DNA of 64,000 bases. Source: CAWATZ01 sp963784995. Lineage in GTDB: Bacteria > Planctomycetota > Planctomycetia > Gemmatales > Gemmataceae. The notes under the pieces were generated by a model. The model was given only the letters and a program-made list of their open reading frames with translations. It was not told where the DNA came from and did not search any database. The position numbers and the translations under genes were made by a program. Where the stretch lies: contig CAWATZ010000002.1 of the NCBI GenBank assembly GCA_963784995.1, positions 1,116,001 through 1,180,000 on the forward strand, given 5' to 3'. Positions 1 through 9,184 of the stretch are shown in pieces. Position 1 is the stretch's first letter; each line of letters begins with the position of its first letter.

Positions 1-1
1 G

Positions 2-136
2 ATCATTGCCGCGATCTTCGGCTTCGGAGGCGTTGCCGCCGGGGCCGCGGAGATCGCCAAGGTGCTGTTCTTTATCTTCGTCGCCATCTTCGTGGTTTTG
101 CTCGTCCTCGGTCTGGCGCTGTTTCGAGCCCTCTGA
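2..136 (+). CDS. DUF1328 small membrane protein (3' part)
   Basis: Only the last 44 codons are in the window; the frame is already open at base 2 and stops at TGA 134-136. The peptide begins IIAAIFGFGGVAAGAAEIAK and continues as one hydrophobic helix ending in RAL. This glycine/alanine hinge followed by a phenylalanine- and valine-rich helix is the typical C-terminal half of DUF1328 (YtjA-like) proteins, which are about 55 residues long with two membrane helices. Function of the family is unknown. The start lies upstream of the window. A long palindrome begins five bases after the stop. Confidence 0.75.
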   Translation: MIAAIFGFGGVAAGAAEIAKVLFFIFVAIFVVLLVLGLALFRAL

Positions 137-140
137 AGTC

Positions 141-240
141 GTTAGCCGCGACGCGGAGCGCAGCGCAGCGGAGCGCGGCCAGACCCCATCGGGTGGGGAC
201 GGCCGCGCTCCGCTGCGCTGCGCTCCGCGTCACGGCTAAC
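141..240. repeat. Intergenic palindrome, GTTAGCC family, full copy
   Basis: Arms 141-180 and 201-240 are reverse complements with one mismatch in 40. The 20-base centre (CCCCATCGGGTGGGG core) can also fold. The outer ends are GTTAGCC/GGCTAAC and the inner arms are built of CGGAGCGCAGCG-like text. A perfect relative lies at 62988-63087 and single arms lie near 35247-35296 and 47491-47518. It follows the DUF1328 stop, so it could act as a terminator, although there is no T-tract. Confidence 0.85.
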
Positions 241-342
241 AACCTTGCCTTCCTTCCGCACTTCCCGCACAATGCGCTCCAGCGAGTTTGTCCCGCCCCT
301 GGTCCAACACCCTCCGTCCTGACTTGCGCGAAAGGAAACCGT

Positions 343-1188
343 ATGATCCGCACCTCTGGCATCGCAATTGGCTTGCTGGCAGTGAGCTTGCTGGCAGCTC
401 AGCCCTCGGCAATCAAACCCGATCCCAACGCCGCCCGGCCGATCGAGGCGCTCGACACGCTCTTCATCGAGGAAATGACCTGGATGGAGGTGCGCGACGC
501 CCTCAAGGCCGGCAAGACGACCGCGCTGGTGCCCACCGGCGGCGTCGAGCAGAACGGCCCGTACCTGGCCACCGGCAAGCACAATTACATCCTCCGGGCG
601 ACCTCCGAGGCCATCGCCCGCAAGCTGGGCAACACCCTGGTGGCGCCCATCGTCGCCTTCGTGCCCGAGGGCCAGATCGAGCCGCCGACCGAGCACATGA
701 AATACCCCGGCACCATCAGCCTCAGCGAGGACACCTACGAGCGGCTGCTGACCGACATTTGCGCCAGCCTCCAGGTCCACGGCTTCCAGCGCATCCTCCT
801 CATTGGCGACAGCGGCGGCAATCAGAAGGGAATGAAAGCAGTTGCCGACCGGCTCAACGAGAAGTGGAAGGATCGGCCGACCCGGGTCAATTTCATCGCC
901 GAATACTACGACTACCCGGCCGTCGATCGCTGGCTGCGGCAGCAGGGGATCAAGCAGGTCGATGAAGGACTGCACGACGATTTCGCCATCACCGCCCAGA
1001 TGATGGTGGTCGATCCGGCCACGGTGCGCATGAAACAGCGCATCGCGGCCGGCAAGTTCCGGATCAACGGAGTAGACCTGGCTCCCGCCGAGAAGACCAT
1101 CGAGTGGGGCAAGAAGATCATCGACTTCCGCGCCGAAAGTACCGTCAAGGCGGTTCGCAAGGCTTTGGAGAACGACAAACGGAAATAG
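343..1188 (+). CDS. Creatininase-family exported protein
   Basis: 281 residues. The ATG at 343 is chosen because AAAGGAA lies just upstream and the first 23 residues (MIRTSGIAIGLLAVSLLAAQ...) form a signal peptide; the open frame upstream runs through the palindrome and is not coding. The body matches the creatininase/creatinine amidohydrolase fold: VPTGGVEQNGPYLATGKHN near residue 65 corresponds to the family's 'GSxEQHGPHLP..TD' block, and GDSGGN near residue 151 corresponds to 'NGHGGN'. Several metal-binding histidines of the classical enzymes are replaced here, as in the EQNGP...GKHN subgroup, so the substrate is unknown. It stands alone, followed by a promoter-like site. Confidence 0.75.
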   Translation: MIRTSGIAIGLLAVSLLAAQPSAIKPDPNAARPIEALDTLFIEEMTWMEVRDALKAGKTTALVPTGGVEQNGPYLATGKHNYILRATSEAIARKLGNTLVAPIVAFVPEGQIEPPTEHMKYPGTISLSEDTYERLLTDICASLQVHGFQRILLIGDSGGNQKGMKAVADRLNEKWKDRPTRVNFIAEYYDYPAVDRWLRQQGIKQVDEGLHDDFAITAQMMVVDPATVRMKQRIAAGKFRINGVDLAPAEKTIEWGKKIIDFRAESTVKAVRKALENDKRK

Positions 1189-1204
1189 CGGATTCATCAG
1201 GGAC

Positions 1205-1234
1205 TTGATCTCTCCGCTTTGAAAATGCTACACT
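1205..1234 (+). promoter_or_regulatory. Candidate sigma-70 promoter for the ABC operon
   Basis: TTGATC at 1205-1210 and TACACT at 1229-1234 are separated by 18 bases in the AT-richer gap between the creatininase-like gene and the ABC ATPase. Position and spacing fit a vegetative promoter for the two ABC genes. This is sequence inspection only. Confidence 0.35.
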
Positions 1235-1284
1235 AACCGTTACCAGCCAGGATTCTTGGTCAGCGTCTGCTCTGGGAAAGCACG

Positions 1285-2036
<752 letters not shown>

Positions 2037-2045
2037 AGCCAACTG

Positions 2046-4599
2046 ATGTCTCCTCTGTGGTCCCTCACCCTGCACCAGTTCCGGACCCGGATGGTCCGGA
2101 CCGGCCTGACTGTCCTGAGCGTAACCGCCGCCGTGGCCGCGGTCGTGGCCGTCGTCCAGGCGGTCGCCTCCACCCGCGAGAGCCATCGGCAGCAGTCCGC
2201 CCTCTTTTCCGGCCGGGCCGATCTGGAAATCGTCGCCCGCGGCGGCGGCCGGTTTGACCAGCGCGTATCTTGACCTGGCCCGGTCCACAAAGGGCATCCG
2301 CGTCGCCTCGCCGTATCTGCTCCAGGGCTCCACCCTCTTCGCCAGACCCAATCGGCTCCAGCTTTACTTGCTGGGGATCGATCCCCAGACCGATCCCCAG
2401 GTCCGGCAATATGCCATTGTCCAGGGACGCAATCTGCAACCGCCGGCCGAATCCGACAAACCCACCGAGCCGGAGGTGCTGGTCGATCGCGACTCGGCCC
2501 GCCGGCTGGGCATCACAACCGGTCAGACGATCCGGATCATCGGCAGCGAGGGGGCGCGGAGCGGGCGGCTGATCAAACGCCTCCAGGTGGTGGGTCTGTA
2601 CCTTCCGGAGGGTGTGGCGACCGCGAGAGAGAGCACTTCCTTGCTGCTGTCCCTGCCCGACCTGCAGCGGCTCTTTCGCAGCGAGAACCAGATCGACGCC
2701 GTCCGCTGCGTGCTGGACGGCAGCCGTTCGACCCAGGAGGTGATCGAGGAGCTGTCGCGGTCGCTGCCGGGGCCTCTGGTGGCCCGGCCGCCGGCCGTGC
2801 GGGATCGGCTGGCCCTCTCGACGCAGCACACCATCGACTATTCCCTGATCCTGGCCGGCGGCCTGGCCGTGCTGGCGGCCGGCTTCATCCTGCTCAACAC
2901 CTTCCTGATCTCGCTTCAGGAACAGCGTGGCTCCTTCGCCCTGCTGCGGCTGGTCGGCATGACCACCCGGCAAGCCCGCCGGCTGGTGCTGCTGGCGACG
3001 GTTCCGATTGCCCTTGTGGGAACGACCCTGGGTCTGCCGCTGGGCTGGCTGGGCGGCGGCCTGCTGACCCGGGCGACCGGCCAGGCCCTCCAGACGAACC
3101 ACGGCGCCGACGCGGGCCTGACCTGGGGCCTGCTGGCGGGCGCGGTGACCGGTCCGGTGCTGACCTTGCTGGCCGCCCTGTGGCCGATGCGGCGGGCGGC
3201 CCGGATCGCGCCGCTGGAATCGCTGCGCCAGGCCCAGGGAAGCCAGCCCCCGACCTGGCGTCTGGAGGTTCTGAGCGGCCTCGTGCTAACCGGGCTGGCC
3301 CTGTCGGGCCTGATGGGCAGCATGGCCGGCCGATTGCCGCCCAGCTGGTTCACTCCGGCGGCGCTCTTGGCCCTGGGTTCCTCCATGCTGCTGGTCCGGC
3401 TCTGGCTGGGCCCCGTGTCCACGGGGCTGGCCGCGTTCTTGCGTCCCCTTCTGGGGCAGGAGGTGGTCCTGGCCGCGGGCCAGGTGACCCGGCCCGGGCG
3501 CGGAATGCCCTGGCGGCGGGAATCCTGTTCATGGCCACCGCGGCCGGCGTGGCGGTGAACAACACCAGCCTGAACATGATGCACGGCATCGATGCCTGGT
3601 ATCACAAGTGCTATCAGGTCCAGTACTTCCTCCGGGCCATGATGCCTTCCGACGACGGCAGCCCCACGCCGGCCCTGCCGGAATCACTGGCCCGGCAGAT
3701 CGAGGAGCTGGAGGGAGTCACCCGGGTCGATCGGATTGGCGTGCTGGGCGTCAACGCCGGCGACCAGTCCGCCGTGCTGGTCACGCGCCAGATCGGGCCG
3801 TATCCACAACTGCCCCTGAACCTGCGCGACGGCGACCCGGCCGAGGTGCGCCGCGCGGCTGCTGGCGGGCGAGGTGGTCCTGGGCAATCCCGTGGCCCAG
3901 CAGCTGGGCCTGGAACCGGGAGACGAGATCGAACTGGGTTACAACGAGCGGACCCGGCGGTTCCGGATCGCGGCTGTGGTCAACGAGTACCTCTTCGGCG
4001 GGCAGGTGATCCTGATCGAGCGGGAGTTTGGTCTGCGTGCCTTCGGCAATGACCGGATCGACGCCCTGATGATCGCCACTGCCCCGGATGCGGTGGAATC
4101 GGTGGGCCGGGAACTGCACGCTCTGAGCGATTCGGGCGGTCTGCTGCTGCACTCCTTCAAGGAGCTGGGCGGGATCATCAACACGACCACGCAGAGTTTT
4201 CGCGGCGGCGTCTATCTGCTGCTGGCCATCAGCTTTGTCCTTTGCAGTTTCGGCATCGTCAACACGCTGACCATGAACGTCCTGGAGCAGGGCCGGGAAC
4301 TGGGACTGCTGCGCCTGGTGGGGATGCTGCGCGGCGGCCTGCGCCGGCTGGTGCTGCTGCAAACGGTGCTGCTGTCGGCCTGCGGCATCGTGCCCGGCGT
4401 GCTGGCCGGGCTGGGGCTGGCGTGGATGATCAATCGGGGATCGGAGCGTCTGTTCGGCAACCCGATCGCGTTTGGCCTGCATCCGCTCGCGGCCGGGGTC
4501 TGTGGGGTCGCGGCCTTCGGTTTGGCGCTGGCCTCGGCGTGGCTGCCGGCCGTGCGGGCGGCACGCCTGGACCCGCTGGAGGCGGTGCGGCGGGGGTGA
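2046..4599 (+). CDS. ABC permease with two FtsX domains (three frameshifts)
   Basis: Inner-membrane permease partner of the preceding ATPase. Reading is continuous only if three single-base indels are corrected: an extra base near 2264, a missing base near 3490 and an extra base near 3851; the corrected gene is exactly 851 codons. It starts MSPLWSLTLHQFRTRMVRT with an N-terminal helix, followed by a MacB-like periplasmic domain, a first FtsX core (helices around LVGMTTRQARRLVLLATVPI), a central pair of helices, a second periplasmic domain, and a second FtsX core with LRLVGMLRGGLRRLVLLQTV. The C-terminus PLEAVRRG is typical of LolC/E and MacB-like permeases. The duplicated FtsX organisation of about 850 residues is common in this transporter class. 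Frame is re-entered without loss of motif each time, which suggests sequence errors rather than decay. Confidence 0.8.
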
Positions 4600-4603
4600 G
4601 CGT

Positions 4604-4613
4604 CTGGTATACT
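4604..4613 (+). promoter_or_regulatory. Candidate extended -10 promoter before DUF104 gene
   Basis: CTGGTATACT carries TG-n-TATACT 30 bases before the start of the DUF104 gene, with no good -35 box. An almost identical block, GTCTGATATACT, precedes the RHH antitoxin gene at 35484. Confidence 0.4.
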
Positions 4614-4642
4614 GCACAAGGATAGTCGATGGAGGACACACC

Positions 4643-4864
4643 ATGCACGGTCTGGAAATTGAAGCGGTCTACGAACACGGCACCCTCAAGCTGCCCCGCG
4701 AGCTGCCCTTGTCCGAGGGGCAGAAGGTGACCATTACGATCCATCCAACAGGCGGGGCGGCCAAACAGCTTGCGGAGCTTATCCAGTGGAAGGGCAGCCT
4801 GGAAGACCTGGAGTATCTGGCCGAGTCGGATGACAACGCCGACACGTGGGGGAGACGGGAATGA
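4643..4864 (+). CDS. DUF104 (AF2212-like) antitoxin-like protein
   Basis: 73 residues. ATG at 4643 has a GGAGGACA ribosome site. The N-terminal half, GLEIEAVYEHGTLKLPRELP followed by LSEGQKVTITIHP, is the compact beta-barrel signature of the DUF104/AF2212 antitoxin family (I-E-A-x-Y-E-x-G-x-L-K-P...L-x-E-G-x-x-V-x-V-x-I). Members are usually paired with a PIN-domain toxin, but no PIN gene follows. Instead an ATGA overlap leads into a small gene of unknown function. The C-terminal third is acidic (LEDLEYLAESDDNADTW). Confidence 0.7.
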   Translation: MHGLEIEAVYEHGTLKLPRELPLSEGQKVTITIHPTGGAAKQLAELIQWKGSLEDLEYLAESDDNADTWGRRE

Positions 4865-5185
4865 ACCTCAACGCCAAGCCAACCGACAGGAGCTGCGAAC
4901 TTCTCCGACAATGCAACGATTCTGCGGGCCATCACGTCCTCTGGGTCACGAAGGCCGGAGAGGTCAGGATCATCCAAGGTGCCGAAGGATCAACCGTCCG
5001 GAGGCTTTCAAGAATCCACGCCGGACATCCAGATGCGTTACGAGACGTTCCAGGCAGGCAATGAGTACGTCGGTCCTCAAGCTGCAGAGGATGGCGACTG
5101 GGTGGCTGACTTGTTGTCGAGTCTGACCAGGGAATGGTCAAAGGCCCAGGGACAAAAAGAAGTGCATCACGTTGGCGGCTTTTGA
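4861..5185 (+). CDS. Small unknown protein, translationally coupled (one frameshift)
   Basis: The ATG overlaps the stop of the DUF104 gene as ATGA. The first part reads MNLNAKPTDRSCELLRQCND then HHVLWVTKAGEVRII. One extra base near 4975 must be removed to join it to VPKDQPSGGFQ..., ...RYETFQAGNEYVGPQAAEDGDW, and the end KEVHHVGGF. The corrected length is exactly 107 residues. The pattern 'FETF..GN.YVGP.AAED..WV' recurs in small planctomycete proteins of unknown function as far as I recall. No catalytic motif is visible. It is not PIN-like, so I do not call it the toxin of the DUF104 protein. Confidence 0.5.
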
Positions 5186-5224
5186 ACACCAGGGAGCGCG
5201 CTGCATCTCTTCCAGGAGCCTGCT

Positions 5225-5653
5225 GTGCCAATCACAGTGACGTTTGACATTCAGGGGCCAACGTCGGGTGAATTGAATCGAATTCGCGGCTTCTTTGAGC
5301 GCCTGGGCTGGGAGCATCTGGGCAATACGGCCTATCGCTATCCGAAGTTGCACGGCCAACACGCGACCGAAGATTGGTTTAATCACGTCGTTCCCGCCTT
5401 GATGCTGCTTCGCGCGTTTGCACGCCATGCGATGACCACTGGTCGCAACATCGACAAGTTTTCGATCGATGTGCAGAGTTCGACGGGCTTTAACCCGATT
5501 ACCAACGTTGGCACTCCTCCCCTGGCAGCAGCGAACATCATCTATTCGCAGCCATCAAGATCAGGCCGGCTATTTGGTCAGCAGCGACTGGAGGACTGGC
5601 TGGATGCGATTACCTGGCCGTATCAACCGCCTGCTTCACCGCCTCCGCCGTGA
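5225..5653 (+). CDS. Hypothetical protein, 142 aa
   Basis: GTG start at 5225 preceded by CAGGAGCC. Soluble, no signal or membrane helix. It begins PITVTFDIQGPTSGELNRIR and contains a His/Trp-rich centre (YPKLHGQHATEDWFNHV) and a proline tail (WPYQPPASPPPP). I do not recognise the family. GC content is lower than in the flanking genes, which fits an accessory gene. The run 5654-5726 before the next gene end holds nothing recognisable. Confidence 0.5.
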   Translation: MPITVTFDIQGPTSGELNRIRGFFERLGWEHLGNTAYRYPKLHGQHATEDWFNHVVPALMLLRAFARHAMTTGRNIDKFSIDVQSSTGFNPITNVGTPPLAAANIIYSQPSRSGRLFGQQRLEDWLDAITWPYQPPASPPPP

Positions 5654-5726
5654 TGACCCTGCGGGTTGAGGCGCTGGCAGCTTCTTCATCCAGAGGAAGC
5701 CGTGCTGCAGTGGTGCGACGCAGCCG

Positions 5727-6347
5727 CTACAAGCTGGGCACACCGAGGACGAGATGCACCAGGACGGCACACACGATCAGGACCAAGTAGAGAACGGCAC
5801 TGATCGCGCAGCAGAGCAGGGCAACCAGGAGCCCCTTGCCGAAGCTGGTCGGCAGCAGCGCGGCGATGATCCCACCGTGGAGAAGGACAGCTATGGGGAG
5901 CATGATCCAGGCGAAAACCGGGGTGGGCGTGAAGATCCGGACCAGTCGTTCGCTTGCCGGCAGGCGGGCCGATCCCCATTTGAGGATGGCGAAGTTGACG
6001 GCGACCGAGACAACCAGATTGAGGATCGTCGCTACCAGGACAATGGTGAATGCCTGGATGAAGGTCGGCTGTGGGACCCCGGCGTCAGCCGGTGAGCGGG
6101 TTTCCGGTTGCACTGCTTCCGCAACCGCGACCCGGCCTTTTGGGTCCGTCCCCTCCTGGACGTGGTGGGCTCCTCTTTTTTTCCGTTCCGGCCGGGGCCA
6201 ACCAATCGATGGCCGCGGCGGCGGAAACAGCAGCTCCGCCAGCTTGTTGAAAATCCAGCAGGCCAAACACTGGACAGCGACCACCACCAGTGGCGAGACC
6301 AGGATCAGCAGAGTCGCTAACGCAGGGACCACGATCTGATGAGACAT
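5727..6347 (-). CDS. Integral membrane protein, paralogue of the next gene
   Basis: 206 residues. One N-terminal helix (VVPALATLLILVSPLVVVAV), a short motif CWIFNKLAELLFPPP, a hydrophilic Arg/Pro-rich loop, then three helices. The helix-2 region FIQAFTIVLVATILNLVVSV and the loop-helix GGIIAALLPTSFGKGLLVAL are almost repeated in the upstream gene on the same strand (FGQAFAIVLVAYLINLVISV; GGIISAMLPTSFGKGLLVAL). The pair is therefore a tandem duplication. No function is known. It is transcribed after its paralogue, with 48 bases between them. Confidence 0.65.
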   Translation of the reverse strand: MSHQIVVPALATLLILVSPLVVVAVQCLACWIFNKLAELLFPPPRPSIGWPRPERKKRGAHHVQEGTDPKGRVAVAEAVQPETRSPADAGVPQPTFIQAFTIVLVATILNLVVSVAVNFAILKWGSARLPASERLVRIFTPTPVFAWIMLPIAVLLHGGIIAALLPTSFGKGLLVALLCCAISAVLYLVLIVCAVLVHLVLGVPSL

Positions 6348-6395
6348 AACCTAACTCACGCAGCGTTCGGGCACCACAATCAGCGGCCGGCCTCT

Positions 6396-7043
6396 TTACC
6401 GAAGGGTGTGGAGAGCGAATATCACGGCAAAGATTACCGCACCCAGGATCAAGGCGATGACGATGCCGATGGCAACACAGATCAGGGCGACCAGCAACCC
6501 CTTGCCGAAACTGGTCGGCAGCATGGCCGAAATGATCCCCCCCTGGACCAGGACCGAGATGGGCAGCAGGATCAGGCTGGACAGCAGACTGGTGGAAGGG
6601 ATTCCGCCCCCCAGCCGGGGGCCCTGGACCATTGCAGGGCCACCCGCCGCGCCAGCCAGGGCGAAGTTGATTGCAACGGAAATCACGAGGTTGATCAGGT
6701 AGGCGACCAGGACAATGGCGAACGCCTGACCGAACGTCGGTTCAGGGACGCCGGAGGGAGAAACGAACGATTCGTATTCCGGCTTCCGGATGTCCTCAAT
6801 GGAAGGGTGGTAGCCCTGATCCGGAACTTCCTGAATCCCCGGGCCGGCGCCTTTTCCCAGCCCGGCCGGCGGTTCGTAATCGTCCCCGAACTCGCGGGGT
6901 CGTAAGGGCGGGCTCGGACTTCCCGCCATCTTGTTGTAGAACCAACAGGCCGCACGCAGGATCACGGCGCCGATCAGACAGCCGATCAGCATTGCCGCGA
7001 CCAACGAACACAACATTGACGGTATCGCTGCCCCTGGACCCAT
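6396..7043 (-). CDS. Integral membrane protein, tandem paralogue
   Basis: 215 residues, first of the two duplicated membrane proteins. N-terminal helix (SLVAAMLIGCLIGAVILRAA) then ACWFYNKMAG, an acidic/proline loop of about 60 residues, and three C-terminal helices. It shares with its neighbour the C-W-x-x-N-K motif after helix 1 and the strongly conserved PTSFGKGLLVAL turn before the last helix. The central loop differs in length and sequence. Role unknown; such pairs suggest a two-subunit membrane assembly. Confidence 0.65.
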   Translation of the reverse strand: MGPGAAIPSMLCSLVAAMLIGCLIGAVILRAACWFYNKMAGSPSPPLRPREFGDDYEPPAGLGKGAGPGIQEVPDQGYHPSIEDIRKPEYESFVSPSGVPEPTFGQAFAIVLVAYLINLVISVAINFALAGAAGGPAMVQGPRLGGGIPSTSLLSSLILLPISVLVQGGIISAMLPTSFGKGLLVALICVAIGIVIALILGAVIFAVIFALHTLR

Positions 7044-7145
7044 CGAGAACCCTTATTTCAGTCTGGTGCGATGGCCTCTCCGGGTGGCGTGTGAACAGCG
7101 TTCACCCGTCACCTGGAGAGGCCACGTGGGTACTTCAAACCAATC

Positions 7146-8678
7146 TCAGGCCGGCTTCAGGGCCTCGCGGGCCCGTTTGATCAGGTCGTTGTCGCGATCC
7201 CCGGCGCCGCGGAGGTGGAACATGCTGGAGGCCAGGTAATACGGCCGCAGCTTCGAGTTGACGGTGTAGTAATCCTCCAGGGCGGCGCTGGAGAACTTGT
7301 AGTCGTGCGAGTCGCTGCCCTTGGCGAACACCAGCCGCCGCGCCGCGGCCAGCAGCGGCTCGGCCTGGGCCGGCTGCTGCTGCACCAGGGAGAGCGTCTT
7401 CCGGGCGGCTTTGAGGCGGTCCTTCGGGATCAACGCGAAAATCGCCTCGATTTGCTCTTTGGGATCGTCTTTCAAATCATACGTTTCCAGCTGGTCGAGC
7501 GCGTCTTCACTGAGCTTGCCGCTCCTGACCATGAACTTGCGGAACAGCGCCAGGAACGCCGCCCCCTGGAGCAGCACCATCCGCCGGGTGTCGTCGCTGG
7601 CCGTGGTTTCATAGGCGAAGTGCAGCGCGTTGATGCTGGTGACGCAGTGCAGACCGACAATGCCCGGCTGGCGCATCAGCAATTCGCCCGCTTGCAGGAA
7701 CAGGCCGTCCCAGACGTTATCGGGGTGAACGGTGCCCAGCAGCTTGACCACTTCCTCGCAGGCCTCCGCGGGGGACATGCTGCGCAGGTCGCGAAGCACT
7801 TCCTTGCCGGCCTCGGGAACCCGCTTGTTCTCCTGCCAGCCGGCGGGGATCTTCTTGACCCGATTGAGGTTCTCGCGCCAGGGCCGATCTTCGTCGTAGT
7901 CGTGTTTGGCGGGATTGTCGCTGCTGCCGTGGTCGAGCATGGCGTAGGCCAGGGAACGCACGATCGGCTCCGCGTGGCGCCAGCCGATGGTCTGCAAGGT
8001 CCGCCAGGAGTTGGCGGCGTAGATCGCCTTGTGGCCGATGTCGCGGAAGTCGCGCGCCCCATAACGCCAGAGCAGTTCGTAGACCTCACCGGCACTGGAG
8101 GAGCGGGCCAGCGCCGCGGCGGCCCGGTCGGCCGCTTCCACGTCCCAGCTGTCCATCGCTTCGCTGAAACGCTGCCGGGCCGCCGTCGCGGAGGGCAGAC
8201 GCGACGAATCGAGGGCCGGCATCTTCCAGCTGTCTTTCCTGGTGTTCTTCTTGGTCTCCTGGGAGCGTTTGAAGTTATCCACGGCCCACAGCAGGGGCAG
8301 CCAGCGGTCGCGGTCATTGCTGGCCAGGCTGGCCAGGTGGGCGGAGTTGACCACCAGGACGCAGTGGAACTCGAAGCCGACCGGCCTCGGCCGAATGCTG
8401 CGAACGCCGGCCAGCATCACGGCGCTGAGGACCTCCTGGTAGCTGGTTCCTTGGCGGATCTTGCCGGCAATGGTTTCGACCAGCTTTTCTCGGGGCGAAT
8501 CCTCGACCAGCCGAACCAGCGGCTCAATGTCGGAGCAGAGCGGAACAACGGGGGCGGCAACGTCGGCGGCAGAGACGTGGGGCATCTGATCCAGAAAGGC
8601 GAAGCTGCCCAGGCCGGCGAGGGCCCCGGCCTGGACGGAGCGATTCAGGAAACCTCGACGCGAGAGAGAGTCGAACAT
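7146..8678 (-). CDS. Tat-exported planctomycete protein of unknown function
   Basis: 510 residues. The N-terminus MFDSLSRRGFLNRSVQAGAL is a twin-arginine signal (SRRGFLNRS) followed by a hydrophobic stretch. The rest is helix-rich, with no recognised catalytic motif; His/Asp-containing blocks such as FEFHCVLVVNSAHLASL, HDYDEDRPWRENLNR and GLHCVTSINALHFAYE suggest a metal or cofactor site. GGCCTCC-complement (GGAGG) precedes the ATG. It overlaps the end of the small membrane gene upstream by 34 bases, so the two are co-translated and probably act together in the periplasm. Confidence 0.65.
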   Translation of the reverse strand: MFDSLSRRGFLNRSVQAGALAGLGSFAFLDQMPHVSAADVAAPVVPLCSDIEPLVRLVEDSPREKLVETIAGKIRQGTSYQEVLSAVMLAGVRSIRPRPVGFEFHCVLVVNSAHLASLASNDRDRWLPLLWAVDNFKRSQETKKNTRKDSWKMPALDSSRLPSATAARQRFSEAMDSWDVEAADRAAAALARSSSAGEVYELLWRYGARDFRDIGHKAIYAANSWRTLQTIGWRHAEPIVRSLAYAMLDHGSSDNPAKHDYDEDRPWRENLNRVKKIPAGWQENKRVPEAGKEVLRDLRSMSPAEACEEVVKLLGTVHPDNVWDGLFLQAGELLMRQPGIVGLHCVTSINALHFAYETTASDDTRRMVLLQGAAFLALFRKFMVRSGKLSEDALDQLETYDLKDDPKEQIEAIFALIPKDRLKAARKTLSLVQQQPAQAEPLLAAARRLVFAKGSDSHDYKFSSAALEDYYTVNSKLRPYYLASSMFHLRGAGDRDNDLIKRAREALKPA

Positions 8679-8980
8679 GCGGGCCTCCTTTCGCCGTCCG
8701 ACTGCCCGCTGGTGCTGGCCAGCTGCTCCACCAGCGACCGCCGCTTCAGACCGCGGTAGACCAGGAAGCCCACACTGCCGAGCAGCAGGTACGGCACCGA
8801 CACCATGAGATAGATACTCGAGTTGTACGCCTGGCCTTCACGAGCGCGGTCCTCTTCCTCCGCACCGGTCGATTCGGGCACGGCATCCGCACAGGAAGGG
8901 CACGCTTGAACACGGGATGTCTGTCCCATCAGGAAGTGGAACAACGTCACAGCCAGCAAGAGTCCGCGAAACCAGTTCAT
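8645..8980 (-). CDS. Small exported membrane protein with CPSC motif
   Basis: The ATG at 8980 is preferred to one six codons upstream because AGGAGGGG lies just before it. The product has a signal peptide (MNWFRGLLLAVTLFHFLMGQ), then VQACPSCADAVP, a glutamate-rich linker and one helix (IYLMVSVPYLLLGSVGFLVY) ending in a basic tail. A C-x-x-C pair just after the signal and a tyrosine-containing single helix are typical of small planctomycete proteins encoded beside Tat-secreted partners. The CPSC pair could bind metal or heme-handling partners; this is inference. Confidence 0.6.
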   Translation of the reverse strand: MNWFRGLLLAVTLFHFLMGQTSRVQACPSCADAVPESTGAEEEDRAREGQAYNSSIYLMVSVPYLLLGSVGFLVYRGLKRRSLVEQLASTSGQSDGERRPACSTLSRVEVS

Positions 8981-9184
8981 GCGACCCCTCCTTTCCATCG
9001 TGAGTTATTGTAGCACCGCCTCAGGTCGGCGGCTAGATTGGGTGTCTCCTGGCAGAGTCACCATAGGGAGGCGAGCCATGCTCGTTCAGGGGAGGCGGGG
9101 ATGAGCTACAACCCATGTTGAGTGAACACGAGATCATGTTGCCCCCCATTTGAGCCTGTGGTGGCTAAATTGAGGGACACAGCC

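Noticed and set aside
4861..5185. PIN-domain toxin partner of the DUF104 protein
   Set aside because: The position fits, but no acidic PIN motifs (D...E...D) are seen in either frame.
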